The notes under the pieces are model-generated. The model did not search any database. It was not told where the DNA came from and saw only the letters and a list, made by a program, of their open reading frames with translations. DNA of 64,000 nt, taken from NCBI GenBank assembly GCA_007116635.1, contig SKIB01000011.1, forward strand, positions 1 through 64,000, given 5' to 3'. Origin of the DNA: Saccharospirillaceae bacterium (lineage in GTDB: Bacteria; Pseudomonadota; Gammaproteobacteria; Pseudomonadales; Natronospirillaceae). The position numbers and the translations under genes were made by a program. This document shows positions 52,705-61,166 of the stretch, in pieces (within the stretch, counting starts at the first letter, position 1; each line of letters begins with the position of its first letter).

Positions 52705-53712
52705 ATGGCCCGTATTGTCGTTATTTTTTGTTTTTTGTTTGCCTGTTACCAGCCAGCTTGGTCGCTAATGCGAGTGCAAACCATGGTGCCCATGTCCTTT
52801 AATCAACAGCAGGCCCAGCAAGAGTTGGACTCTGCTTGGCAGACTCTGATGGTTCGAATGCTTGGTGTGACCAATCCTGACATGCCTGCGCCAGAGAATA
52901 TTCAGCCATTGGTTCTCAGTAATGGTTTTGAGTTCAGTGAAGACTCCTTGTTAGATGCCCTTAACCTTCCCATTCCAACTCAGCTTTGGGTGGTGCAGTT
53001 TGATCAGGCCGAGGTGTTGGCTTATCTAAGGCAGCAAAACCAACCCTTTTGGCCGTTGGTACGCCCTCAGACTCTGCTTTGGGTTGACCTAGAGGGTGAG
53101 GTGTTGTCTGACTCGGAGAGAAGTCCTTTGGCTCGCTCTTTGCGTGAACGTGCTCAGTTTCGAGGTCTACAGCTCGCCTTACCCCTGTGGGATCTGGAAG
53201 AGCAGTTAGCCTTGTCTGCTTTGGGAGCTCAGTCTGACATAAGCTCTTTGCGCCAAGCCAGTGAGCGATACGACACCGACTGGGTGTTTCAGGTTTCGGT
53301 ATCAGATGCTGATTCTCGGGTCTTGCAATGGCGTTCGGTAATGCCTGGCGTGCAACTGGATTTTCAAAGCCGAGGGGAAACCCTAGAGCAAGCACTGATT
53401 AGTGGTCTTGATCGCTTGGCCGATGAGCAGTCACGTCGACTGATGCAAGTGAGCTTTGCTCAGACCCAGGCCTTGGTTTGGGATCTTTTTAATGTGCACA
53501 GTTATGCAGCTTTTTATGACCTGATGAGCTACCTGGAGAAGCACCCTGCCATTGATCGAGTTGAGCTGTTAGAGGTTGAGCAGGATAGAGTTAGAGTGAT
53601 TCTTGGCCCTAATACCTCAGAGCAACAGCTGCGAGAGCAATTTCAAATTGGGCGGCGGGTTCAGTCAATGGAGACGGACAGTCTGGTGCCGAGCTTTAGA
53701 TGGGTAAGATAA
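52705..53712 (+). CDS. DUF2066 exported protein
   Basis: A 335-residue protein with a signal peptide (MARIVVIFCFLFACYQPAWS). It is then DUF2066-like, with FNQQQAQQELDSAWQTLMVRMLGV, PLWDLEEQL and a repeated fold region near DWVFQVSVSDADS. Role unknown; it is regularly adjacent to purM in gammaproteobacteria. The frame is open from 52558, but the ATG at 52705 with GGAG upstream starts the signal peptide. hda overlaps its last 13 bp. Confidence 0.85.
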   Translation: MARIVVIFCFLFACYQPAWSLMRVQTMVPMSFNQQQAQQELDSAWQTLMVRMLGVTNPDMPAPENIQPLVLSNGFEFSEDSLLDALNLPIPTQLWVVQFDQAEVLAYLRQQNQPFWPLVRPQTLLWVDLEGEVLSDSERSPLARSLRERAQFRGLQLALPLWDLEEQLALSALGAQSDISSLRQASERYDTDWVFQVSVSDADSRVLQWRSVMPGVQLDFQSRGETLEQALISGLDRLADEQSRRLMQVSFAQTQALVWDLFNVHSYAAFYDLMSYLEKHPAIDRVELLEVEQDRVRVILGPNTSEQQLREQFQIGRRVQSMETDSLVPSFRWVR

Positions 53713-54413
53713 CCTCGCCTCCTGGTTGGCAGCAGTTGCCCCTAGACATTGGCTTGGCCAAGCAGCCCAGTTTTGACAATTACATTGCTGGGCGCAATAG
53801 ACTGCATGTGTTGCAATTGCAGGCATGGTGCGCAGGAACAAGTGAGCCAGTAATTTTACTGCTAGGTTCTCGAGGAGAAGGCGTTAGTCATCTGTTGCAG
53901 TCCTGTTATCACGTTTTAGAACAAGGGCAACAGCCAGTGGTGTATCTGTCCTTAGCCCATGACAGTCTTGAGCCCGAGCAGTTGGTAGAGTTAGCGGTCT
54001 TTGACTATCTATGTTTGGACGACTTACAAGCTGTAATGGGAGATCCAGTTTGGGAGCGTGAGCTGTTTCATCTGTTTAACCTGGTGCGGGCGCAGAACAG
54101 TCGTTTATTGCTAGGAGGCAAAGAAGCGCTAGCCGATATGCCCTTAAATCTACCGGATTTGAAGTCTCGATTGTCCTGGGGCTTGACTCTAGTGCTGCAA
54201 CCTTTGTCCGACCAGCAAAAGGTCTCAGCCTTGCAGACTCACGCTTCTGAGCGTGGCCTTGAGCTTAGTCATGACCTTGCCCTGTATATTCTGCATCGTA
54301 GTGGGCGCAGTCTGGGCGAGTTGATGGTGGTTCTGGATCAACTCGACCAGGCCTCAATGCGAACCAAGCGCAGGCTGACTTTGTCTTTTGTTCGTCAAGA
54401 AATGGGCTGGTAG
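53700..54413 (+). CDS. hda: DnaA regulatory inactivator Hda
   Basis: A 237-residue DnaA-paralogue that, with the sliding clamp, stimulates ATP hydrolysis on DnaA after initiation. The N-terminal clamp-binding-like QQLPLDIGL, the P-loop region LLLGSRGEGVSHLLQ and LCLDDLQAV (Walker B) are visible. The P-loop Lys of DnaA is Val here (Arg in E. coli Hda), so nucleotide binding may be altered. It is coupled to the DUF2066 gene and converges on rnt. Confidence 0.92.
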   Translation: MGKITSPPGWQQLPLDIGLAKQPSFDNYIAGRNRLHVLQLQAWCAGTSEPVILLLGSRGEGVSHLLQSCYHVLEQGQQPVVYLSLAHDSLEPEQLVELAVFDYLCLDDLQAVMGDPVWERELFHLFNLVRAQNSRLLLGGKEALADMPLNLPDLKSRLSWGLTLVLQPLSDQQKVSALQTHASERGLELSHDLALYILHRSGRSLGELMVVLDQLDQASMRTKRRLTLSFVRQEMGW

Positions 54414-54424
54414 AGCTAATACAG

Positions 54425-55066
54425 TTAGTTTGTTTCACTGGGTTGAGAGTCAAGGGCGCAGGTCATGCCTTGCCAGCGATTAACGATCAAACAAAAGAGT
54501 TCCGCTGTCTTTTGCGCGTCATACAGGGCGCTGTGAGCCTCCTTATTATCAAAGCTCATGCCAGCAAGTTTGCATGCCTTGGCCAGCACTGTATGGCCGA
54601 AGGCCAGGCCGGCCAGTGTGGCGGTGTCAAAAGATGAAAAGGGATGAAAAGGGTTGCGTTTGATTTGATTGCGTGCTGCGGCAGCATTTATAAAGCCATG
54701 ATCAAAATGGCTGTTATGGCCCACCAAGATGGCTCTGTTACACTCTGAGGTTTTGATCTGTTGGCGCACTAGCTGGAAAATCTGTTGCATAGCTGACTGT
54801 TCTTCTACGGCATTGCGCTCGGGATCCCAGGGGTCGATGCCGGTAAAGTCCAGTGCGGCCTGCTCCAAATTGGCATTGGCAAAGGGGTTGACGGCAAGGC
54901 TCAAGCTTTGACCAGGCTGTAATTGACCCTGTTGGTTATACTCTAGACAAATGGCTGCGATTTCTAGTATGGCGTCGGTTTGGGCATTGAAGCCTGCGGT
55001 TTCAATGTCAACTACAACGGGCAGATAACCGCGAAAACGGTCTTTTATAGCGGGTGGCACACTCAC
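54425..55066 (-). CDS. rnt: Ribonuclease T
   Basis: A DEDDh 3'-5' exonuclease for tRNA end turnover and 3' maturation. The 213-residue protein has [11 protein letters not shown] (first Asp/Glu), [13 protein letters not shown] (second Asp) and [17 protein letters not shown] (His/Asp). It is divergent from motY across about 200 bp with no other gene. In Pseudomonas pyrC lies between rnt and motY; here it does not. Confidence 0.95.
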   Translation of the reverse strand: MSVPPAIKDRFRGYLPVVVDIETAGFNAQTDAILEIAAICLEYNQQGQLQPGQSLSLAVNPFANANLEQAALDFTGIDPWDPERNAVEEQSAMQQIFQLVRQQIKTSECNRAILVGHNSHFDHGFINAAAARNQIKRNPFHPFSSFDTATLAGLAFGHTVLAKACKLAGMSFDNKEAHSALYDAQKTAELFCLIVNRWQGMTCALDSQPSETN

Positions 55067-55264
55067 AATAGCATTCCTAATTCAAAACATCTGCATCATA
55101 ACACAGAGTGGCCATTTGACCAGTTGCGAAACCTGGCCCATAACTTGCTTTCCATTAATTGCTAAATGATAGTTGCATGTTACTTGCAGCTAGTGGCTCA
55201 ATGGGTTGAGTGCAGACTCATTGTCAGCTACTTGTCTGATATTTGCTGATTAAAGAGGTGAAGG

Positions 55265-56119
55265 GTGAATCACAACCTAAGTGTGCCGCTTAATTGTTAC
55301 CTGATTCTGTTAGGGTTGATGTTGATGCCGGTTCAAGCCATAACCTTTGAGGCCAGTCTTGGTCAAAGTCGCTGGTTTGCGCAAAGTAGTGCGCTGGAAT
55401 GTAGGCTTTACCAGCCCATACCCAATTATGGTCTGGCTGCCTTCGAGCGCCAGGCCGGGCAGCCCATGAGTTTTATCCTTGAGTCGGGCATGGTAAATCT
55501 GGGGCGTGGTCAAGCCAGGTTAACCATGGAGGCCCCTGCTTGGCAGCCTTCCGCTATCACTGCTGAGCTGGGTACTGTTAGTTTGCAGTCCCAGCCTCAG
55601 GCCTTGGTGCTCACTGATCACCGAGTGCAGCAACTACTCGAAGGGGTGAGCCAGGGCATGGCACCAACGGTGTCCACTGGCACTGGTTACCGTGTCAAGC
55701 TTTCGCCTGCTCGTTTTCGTGATCATCAAGGAGAGTTCATGGTCTGTATGGCTAACCTCTTACCTGGAAACTTTGCTCAGTTTGAACGCTCCTCTGTGTT
55801 CTTTAATACCGATGTCCGGGTGCTTGATGATGAGGCTAAGTCTTTGTTGGATGATATCGCACTCTATGTCGATCATGACGATCGCATTAGTCAGATTTAT
55901 ATTGAAGGCCATGCCGATGAGCGAGGCTCGGCTTTTTATAATCGGCGCTTATCGGAAGACAGGGCCATGGCGGTAACTCAGTATATGATCAGTCGTGGCG
56001 TGTCTCCTAGCTTAATTGTAACCCGCTTTCATGGCGATGCTTTCCCCGCACGCCAAGGCGGCGGAGAGCAGAGTTGGGCAGCGAATAGGCGTGTTACGGT
56101 TAGATTAGAGCGCTTTTAG
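55265..56119 (+). CDS. motY: Sodium-type flagellar protein MotY
   Basis: A 284-residue protein with a signal peptide (LILLGLMLMPVQA). The N-terminal MotY-type domain has LECRLYQPIPNYGLAAFERQAGQP, APAWQP and VCMANLLPG. A C-terminal OmpA-like peptidoglycan-binding domain follows, with IYIEGHADERGSAFYNRRLSEDRA and the AANRRVTVRL end. MotY forms the T ring around the basal body and recruits stators. The start is GTG with AGAGGTGAAGG upstream. It lies 106 bp before argG, the Pseudomonas motY-argG order. Confidence 0.9.
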   Translation: MNHNLSVPLNCYLILLGLMLMPVQAITFEASLGQSRWFAQSSALECRLYQPIPNYGLAAFERQAGQPMSFILESGMVNLGRGQARLTMEAPAWQPSAITAELGTVSLQSQPQALVLTDHRVQQLLEGVSQGMAPTVSTGTGYRVKLSPARFRDHQGEFMVCMANLLPGNFAQFERSSVFFNTDVRVLDDEAKSLLDDIALYVDHDDRISQIYIEGHADERGSAFYNRRLSEDRAMAVTQYMISRGVSPSLIVTRFHGDAFPARQGGGEQSWAANRRVTVRLERF

Positions 56120-56131
56120 CGGCAAAACTTG

Positions 56132-56155
56132 GCCGCCTGAGTAGATATTGGCGGC
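56132..56155 (+). repeat. Hairpin between motY and argG
   Basis: GCCGCC and GGCGGC with a 12-nt loop, followed by TAAAGAGTTTT. This is a possible weak terminator for motY or a leader hairpin of argG. Confidence 0.45.
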
Positions 56156-56225
56156 TAAAGAGTTTTATCTCGCACTGGGGATGGCTACAATAGCAGCCCC
56201 GTGACCCAAGTTAATGGAGCCTTTA

Positions 56226-57443
56226 ATGTCTGATATCAAAAAAGTGGTACTGGCCTACTCAGGTGGTTTGGATACATCTGTGATTGCTAAGTGGATTCAA
56301 GAAACCTATGGCTGTGAGGTGGTTACCTTTACCGCTGATCTTGGCCAAGGAGAAGAGGTAGAACCTGCTCGTGCAAAGGCTGAGGCCTTGGGCATTAAAG
56401 AGATTTATATTGATGACCTTCGTGAAGAGTTTGTGCGTGATTTTGTCTTCCCTATGTTCCGCGCTAACACTCTTTATGAAGGCGAGTACCTCCTAGGCAC
56501 CTCCATTGCTCGTCCTTTGATCGCTAAGCGGTTAGTGGAGATTGCCAACGAAACTGGCGCCGATGCTATTGCTCACGGGGCAACGGGTAAGGGTAATGAT
56601 CAGGTACGCTTTGAATTGGGTGCTTATGCATTAAAGCCAGGTATTCAGGTGATTGCACCATGGCGTGAGTGGGATCTTAATTCACGCGATAAGCTCATGC
56701 AGTATTGCGAAGATCACCAAATTGATGTGGATTTTAAAAAGGGTAAGAAGTCGCCGTACTCCATGGACGCTAACCTGCTTCATATTTCTTATGAGGGTGG
56801 CGTACTAGAAGATCCCTGGAGTGAGTGTGAAGAAGAAATGTGGCGCTGGTCGGTTAGCCCTGAGGCTGCGCCGGATAAAGCGACCTACATCGACCTGACT
56901 TTTGTTAAGGGTGATGTGGTGGCCATCGATGGCCAAGAAATGGCAGCCCATGAGATTCTGGAAGAGCTAAACCGTGTCGGTGGCGCCAATGGCATTGGTC
57001 GTCTTGACCTTGTGGAAAATCGCTATGTGGGTATGAAGTCCCGTGGTTGTTACGAGACCCCTGGTGGAACCATCATCCTTAGGGCGCACCGAGCCATTGA
57101 GTCCATTACTCTGGATCGTGAAGTGGCTCACTTGAAAGACAGTATCATGCCCAAGTATGCTGAGCTGATTTATAATGGCTTCTGGTGGAGTCCAGAGAGA
57201 CAAATGTTGCAAACCATGATTGATGAGTCGCAACAGCCAGTAAATGGCGTGGTGCGCTTGAAGCTATACAAGGGCAATGTGATTGTCGTAGGCCGCAAGT
57301 CCGATGACTCGCTCTTTGATGGCAAGATTGCAACCTTTGAAGACGACGCAGGTGCTTATAATCAACAGGATGCCGAAGGCTTCATTAAGTTGAATGCCCT
57401 GCGTATGAGAATTGCGGCTGCTAAGGGTCGTAAGTTGCTATAA
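56226..57443 (+). CDS. argG: Argininosuccinate synthase
   Basis: Condenses citrulline and aspartate with ATP in arginine synthesis. The 405-residue protein starts [19 protein letters not shown] (PP-loop SGGxDTS), followed by [14 protein letters not shown] and the [15 protein letters not shown] block. The ATG at 56226 has GGAG 6 nt upstream and is preferred to the ATG at 56214. A strong terminator follows the gene. Confidence 0.97.
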   Translation: MSDIKKVVLAYSGGLDTSVIAKWIQETYGCEVVTFTADLGQGEEVEPARAKAEALGIKEIYIDDLREEFVRDFVFPMFRANTLYEGEYLLGTSIARPLIAKRLVEIANETGADAIAHGATGKGNDQVRFELGAYALKPGIQVIAPWREWDLNSRDKLMQYCEDHQIDVDFKKGKKSPYSMDANLLHISYEGGVLEDPWSECEEEMWRWSVSPEAAPDKATYIDLTFVKGDVVAIDGQEMAAHEILEELNRVGGANGIGRLDLVENRYVGMKSRGCYETPGGTIILRAHRAIESITLDREVAHLKDSIMPKYAELIYNGFWWSPERQMLQTMIDESQQPVNGVVRLKLYKGNVIVVGRKSDDSLFDGKIATFEDDAGAYNQQDAEGFIKLNALRMRIAAAKGRKLL

Positions 57444-57461
57444 ACCTTAAGTACGCTTTGT

Positions 57462-57489
57462 GGGCTGCCAAGGTGCAGCCCTTTTTTTT
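57462..57489 (+). terminator. Intrinsic terminator after argG
   Basis: Stem GGGCTGC/GCAGCCC (7 bp) with a 6-nt loop and a run of eight T residues, 18 nt beyond the argG stop. Confidence 0.95.
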
Positions 57490-57500
57490 GGGGAGGAATT

Positions 57501-58298
57501 ATGATCATCACGTTGGCATTGGCGCTTGTGTTGTTGACGGCGCACAGTCTATTGTTGGCCTCAGAAGAGGCGCAGTCCGATGCATTGTTCCTAAGCCAAA
57601 CCTATGAGGGCGATGACCGTCCTTGTTTGATTTTGTTGCATGGCTTGGGTGCTCGCGATTGGCTAATGGATGGTGTGGCCTGGAATCTAGAAGAGGATTA
57701 CTGGGTAGTGAATCAGGCCTACCCTTCAACCAGTGCACCCTTGGAATACCTCGCGCCTAAGTACATTACTAAGGCCATTGATGCTTGCGCTAGTCATGCA
57801 GAGCAAGGCATTGATATGGTGACTCACTCCATGGGCGGCATCATGTTGCGCCAGTATTTGTCTGTTGCTGAAATGCCGCAGCTTAGGCTCCTAGTGATGA
57901 TTGCCCCCCCTAATAGGGGTAGCGAAGTAGTGGATAATATCGGTCACTGGCGGGTCTTTCAGCGGATGATGGGGCCTGCAGGTACGCAATTGGGCACTAA
58001 TGGCGGCCTATCCAGCTTGCCTAGCCCCAGTGTGCCCTTTGCAGTGATTGCAGGTGATCTTAGTTTTGAGCCTTGGTTTGACGCCATGTTTGATGGCCCA
58101 AATGATGGTAGAGTGAGCGTTGATAGTACTAAGTTAGATGGAATGAGTGATTTCATCGTTATTCACCAGCATCATTCTTTGTTATTGTGGGATCCTCGCA
58201 CCTGGCAACAGGTGAGGTTGTTTTTACAGCAGGAAGCCTTTGATCACCAGCTACTGGAGGATAATGATGCATCGTCTGCTGATGATCGGTCTGGGTGA
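57501..58298 (+). CDS. Secreted lipase-like alpha/beta hydrolase
   Basis: A 265-residue protein with a signal peptide (MIITLALALVLLTAHSLLLA). The hydrolase fold has LILLHGLGARDWLM, the Ser motif DMVTHSMGGIMLRQYL, and the late HQHHSLLLWDPRTW with a possible catalytic His. Similar PGAP1/triacylglycerol lipase-like proteins are periplasmic; the substrate is unknown. GGGGAGG lies 5 nt before the ATG. It overlaps the next gene by about 32 bp, so a three-gene coupled run is likely. Confidence 0.88.
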   Translation: MIITLALALVLLTAHSLLLASEEAQSDALFLSQTYEGDDRPCLILLHGLGARDWLMDGVAWNLEEDYWVVNQAYPSTSAPLEYLAPKYITKAIDACASHAEQGIDMVTHSMGGIMLRQYLSVAEMPQLRLLVMIAPPNRGSEVVDNIGHWRVFQRMMGPAGTQLGTNGGLSSLPSPSVPFAVIAGDLSFEPWFDAMFDGPNDGRVSVDSTKLDGMSDFIVIHQHHSLLLWDPRTWQQVRLFLQQEAFDHQLLEDNDASSADDRSG

Positions 58299-59163
58299 TA
58301 TTGCCCAGAAGGCTTGGCTGCCTGTGGTGGCCAATCATCCCCAGGTTGAGCTTTACCTCTGGGCAAGAGACGCAGCAAAAACGGCTGCTCTGGCTACTCA
58401 GTATCGTTTAACAAGCCTAAGCAGTTGGCAGCAGGCCAAGGACCTTGGCATACAAGCGGTGCTGATACACGCCGCCACCGAGGCGCATTTTGATCTGGCC
58501 TATGCTGCACTGTCTCAGGGTTATTCGGTGCTGATCGATAAGCCCATTGCATATCACCAGCATCAGGTGCAGCAGTTGGCCGACCTTGCAGCCGCACAGC
58601 AACAGCTGTTGATGCCAGCATTCAATAGGCGCTACTCGCCCTTGGTCCTTAAAGCTCAGCAACAGGGCTCTGCGACGAGCATTATTTTGCAAAAGTATCG
58701 CCAACTGTTACCCGGACCGGTGCGTCAATTTGTGTTTGATGATTTTATTCATCTGTTGGATACTGCCAATTTTCTTGCCGATGGCGAATTGGCTAAACCC
58801 AAGGCTCCTTTGGCACGTTGGCAGCAGGATAGGCTGATAGGCCTCAGTTTGGATCTCAGTTCCCAGCAGCGTATTCTTTTAAGTATGGACAGAGATCATG
58901 GCTGTACTGGCGAGCTATATCAGCTAGACTATTCCGGTGTTAGTTGGCAAATTGATCAGCTAATGGTGGCTAAATGCTGGTCAGCAGGACAATTGCAAAT
59001 CTGGCAGCCAGACCCTTGGCAATCTAATTTACAGTTGCGGGGGTTTACTGCGTTGTTTGACGATTTTTTAACAGCTTTGGGGCGCAAACAATTTGGTTTA
59101 GAGCCAAGCTACTTGCTTACTCATGCTTTAGCAGAATTACTGGTTGAAACCCTAGATGCTTAA
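58267..59163 (+). CDS. Gfo/Idh/MocA-family oxidoreductase
   Basis: A 298-residue dinucleotide-dependent oxidoreductase. The N-terminal Rossmann motif is LLMIGLGDIAQKAWLPVV and the conserved Lys lies in LIDKPIAY (EKP-type). The substrate, probably a sugar derivative, cannot be named. Start choice: GGAGG at 58256 precedes two ATGs (58264 and 58267), and the second has the better spacing. It is embedded in a coupled run with a lipase-like gene and an M14 peptidase, an unusual grouping. Confidence 0.88.
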   Translation: MHRLLMIGLGDIAQKAWLPVVANHPQVELYLWARDAAKTAALATQYRLTSLSSWQQAKDLGIQAVLIHAATEAHFDLAYAALSQGYSVLIDKPIAYHQHQVQQLADLAAAQQQLLMPAFNRRYSPLVLKAQQQGSATSIILQKYRQLLPGPVRQFVFDDFIHLLDTANFLADGELAKPKAPLARWQQDRLIGLSLDLSSQQRILLSMDRDHGCTGELYQLDYSGVSWQIDQLMVAKCWSAGQLQIWQPDPWQSNLQLRGFTALFDDFLTALGRKQFGLEPSYLLTHALAELLVETLDA

Positions 59164-60163
59164 ATTTTTGATCTTGTTATTTCTTACCTCCTTGGTGATG
59201 GCGCAGCCACAAGGCTATTTGAATTCATATCATTCTGATCCTATTGTCAGCTCTTCTCAGTCAGGCTCAGCAGAGCATTCTGAGTTAGTGCCTAACCAGC
59301 CTGCTGCTGATCAGTCTAGCAAGGCTAAGGAAGAAGAGGCCAAAGCCAAGGAGCTTGCTCAGCAGGTGTCTTCTCTGTGCCAAGAGGTTAGCAATCGTTT
59401 GGCCAGTGTGGATTATTCGCTCTGTGCGGACCTGGGCTATGATCGGGTGCTGGGTTATTCCGTGCAGTCCAGGCCGATCATTGCTAAGCATTATCCCGCC
59501 CATGACCCTGAGGCCATTCGTGTGCTGTTCATCGGTGGTATCCATGGTGATGAGCTAACCTCAGTGAGTGCTACCTTTTTGTGGATGAACACACTTAACG
59601 AACATCATTCTGGTGCTTTTGATTGGTGGTTTGTGCCTGTAAGTAACCCCGATGGCTTGCTCAGGCAAAACGAACAGGGTCGCTGGACTTCGACGAGAGG
59701 CAATATCAATGACGTGGACTTGAACCGTAACTTCACGCCTTCACAGAATCGTTATCAAGAGCCGCGCTATCGACAGGCACAGCAAGCACGTAATCCAAGG
59801 TACTTCCCTGGCGATGAGCCCCTAAGTGAACCGGAATCCTTGGTCATTGATCGCATGATCCTCAGCTACCAACCTGACATTATTTTTTCTGTGCACGCCC
59901 CTCATGGCATCATCGATTTTGACGGGCCACCAATGCCCTTTGCGCCTACGGCTGGGTTTGGGTCTCTAGGTCATCGAGCTCTTGGTACCTTTCCCGGGTC
60001 ACTGGGTGACTTTGCTTGGAATCGTATGGGCGTGCCTGTGGTAACCATTGAGCTTGCAAGCGCAGGCCAGATGCCGTCTGATCTGGAAATAAGGCGTATG
60101 TGGCGTGACATGGTGCGCTATTTATTTAATCTGCAGCAAAGTCAGATGCTACCTAAGCGCTGA
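59156..60163 (+). CDS. Periplasmic M14-family zinc carboxypeptidase (murein peptide amidase-like)
   Basis: A 335-residue exported peptidase with a signal peptide (MLKFLILLFLTSLVMA) and a low-complexity acidic/Ala segment (SSKAKEEEAKAKELAQQ). M14 motifs follow: zinc ligands in GGIHGDE, VSNPDG, DLNRNF, the His of SVHAPHG, and the catalytic Glu in VVTIELAS. The order is that of MpaA/M14 enzymes acting on peptidoglycan peptides. It overlaps the oxidoreductase gene by 8 bp. The 3' end overlaps the convergent DUF2069-like gene by 15 bp. Confidence 0.9.
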   Translation: MLKFLILLFLTSLVMAQPQGYLNSYHSDPIVSSSQSGSAEHSELVPNQPAADQSSKAKEEEAKAKELAQQVSSLCQEVSNRLASVDYSLCADLGYDRVLGYSVQSRPIIAKHYPAHDPEAIRVLFIGGIHGDELTSVSATFLWMNTLNEHHSGAFDWWFVPVSNPDGLLRQNEQGRWTSTRGNINDVDLNRNFTPSQNRYQEPRYRQAQQARNPRYFPGDEPLSEPESLVIDRMILSYQPDIIFSVHAPHGIIDFDGPPMPFAPTAGFGSLGHRALGTFPGSLGDFAWNRMGVPVVTIELASAGQMPSDLEIRRMWRDMVRYLFNLQQSQMLPKR

Positions 60164-60532
60164 TTTTTGCTTGCTGAGCCATTTGTAATGGCCCAGTTGA
60201 CCAATGGTTAGTGTCAGTAATAAAGCCGACAGCAGACTGATGCCGATGCCCCAGAGTCGAGAGTCAGGGCCTGCAGCAAAGGCAGCCGCCAGAGCAAAGA
60301 ATAACATTTGGCTGAAGCTAAAGAGAATCAAGCCTCTGCTGCTTGGTCGCCACACCACCCAAGCAAAGGGCCACAGAGGTAGGCTGGAGAGCAAGGCCAC
60401 CACCAGGGCACTTATCAGGGGGTAATCGCCTTTTTCTTCTGGCCCTAGCAGCCATACAGCCACAAACACAGTCAGTAGCAGAGCTAGGTAGCACAGCTGT
60501 AGTGGGCGTTTTAGGTCATATTTAACGGTCAT
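60149..60532 (-). CDS. Four-helix membrane protein, DUF2069-like (tentative)
   Basis: A 127-residue inner-membrane protein with four predicted helices, e.g. LQLCYLALLLTVFVAVWLL and YPLISALVVALLSSLPLWPF. The middle RPSSRGLILFSFSQMLFFALAAAFA vaguely recalls DUF2069. The ATG at 60532 (MTVKYDL) is preferred to 60547 and overlaps the end of the transferase gene upstream by 11 bp, implying coupling. Function unknown. Confidence 0.65.
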   Translation of the reverse strand: MTVKYDLKRPLQLCYLALLLTVFVAVWLLGPEEKGDYPLISALVVALLSSLPLWPFAWVVWRPSSRGLILFSFSQMLFFALAAAFAAGPDSRLWGIGISLLSALLLTLTIGQLGHYKWLSKQKSALR

Positions 60533-61166
60533 AATTTTTCCATTCATCCCCGGTCAGGGCTTTATTGCGCCGGTCACCGATGACCTGCGCAGGATTTCCA
60601 GCGGCGATTTGCCAAGCCGCTACTTTAGCACGCAATAGGGAGTTCATGCCAAGTACGGCATGATCTTCCAGTAGGCTGCCATCGCAGATGCCAGCATGGG
60701 CACCAATCCAAACATCCTGTCCAAGGCAAATACCCTGGCTGCTTATGCCCTGTTGGCAAACCCAGCGGTCAGGTGCCATACGATGGTCAAAGGCATAAAA
60801 GTGGCTGTAGGCGGCGATGCGACAGCCGTTGCCAATTTCAATGCCAGCACGACCACCATCCATGCTCACATGGTGGTTAATGCCAACCTGTTGGCCTATG
60901 CTGATTGGGCCATGCAGCACGGCTTCGGCTGCGATAAAGCTGCCTGCCCCAATGCGAATGGTGCGCCCTGGCTCGGCAAAGAGCTTGGCACTGGGGGCAA
61001 TAAAGCAGGGGCCTTGGATGTCAATGCATTCAAGTTGCATCAGTTGTTGTTGCCACTCTTGCTGCCAAGCATCCGCCCAGGAGCGATCCTTGGCTTTGAG
61101 GCGAAAGTAGAGCCAGGGCATGTAGCTGAGGCGCAATTGATGCTGAGAGCGATAATCCGGTGTCAC
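60522..61166 (-). CDS. Left-handed beta-helix hexapeptide acyltransferase
   Basis: A 214-residue protein with many hexapeptide repeats (e.g. IRIGAGSFIAAEAVLHGPISIGQQVGINHHVSMDGG, then QDVWIGAHAGICDGSLLEDHAVLG) and the SHFYAFDHR active-site-type His. It is an O- or N-acetyltransferase like WcaF/Maa, probably of surface polysaccharide; the acceptor is unknown. The GTG at 61166 forms a GTGA overlap with the SLC13 stop. The open frame begins at TTG 61184, but the GTG is better supported. Confidence 0.85.
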   Translation of the reverse strand: MTPDYRSQHQLRLSYMPWLYFRLKAKDRSWADAWQQEWQQQLMQLECIDIQGPCFIAPSAKLFAEPGRTIRIGAGSFIAAEAVLHGPISIGQQVGINHHVSMDGGRAGIEIGNGCRIAAYSHFYAFDHRMAPDRWVCQQGISSQGICLGQDVWIGAHAGICDGSLLEDHAVLGMNSLLRAKVAAWQIAAGNPAQVIGDRRNKALTGDEWKNYDR

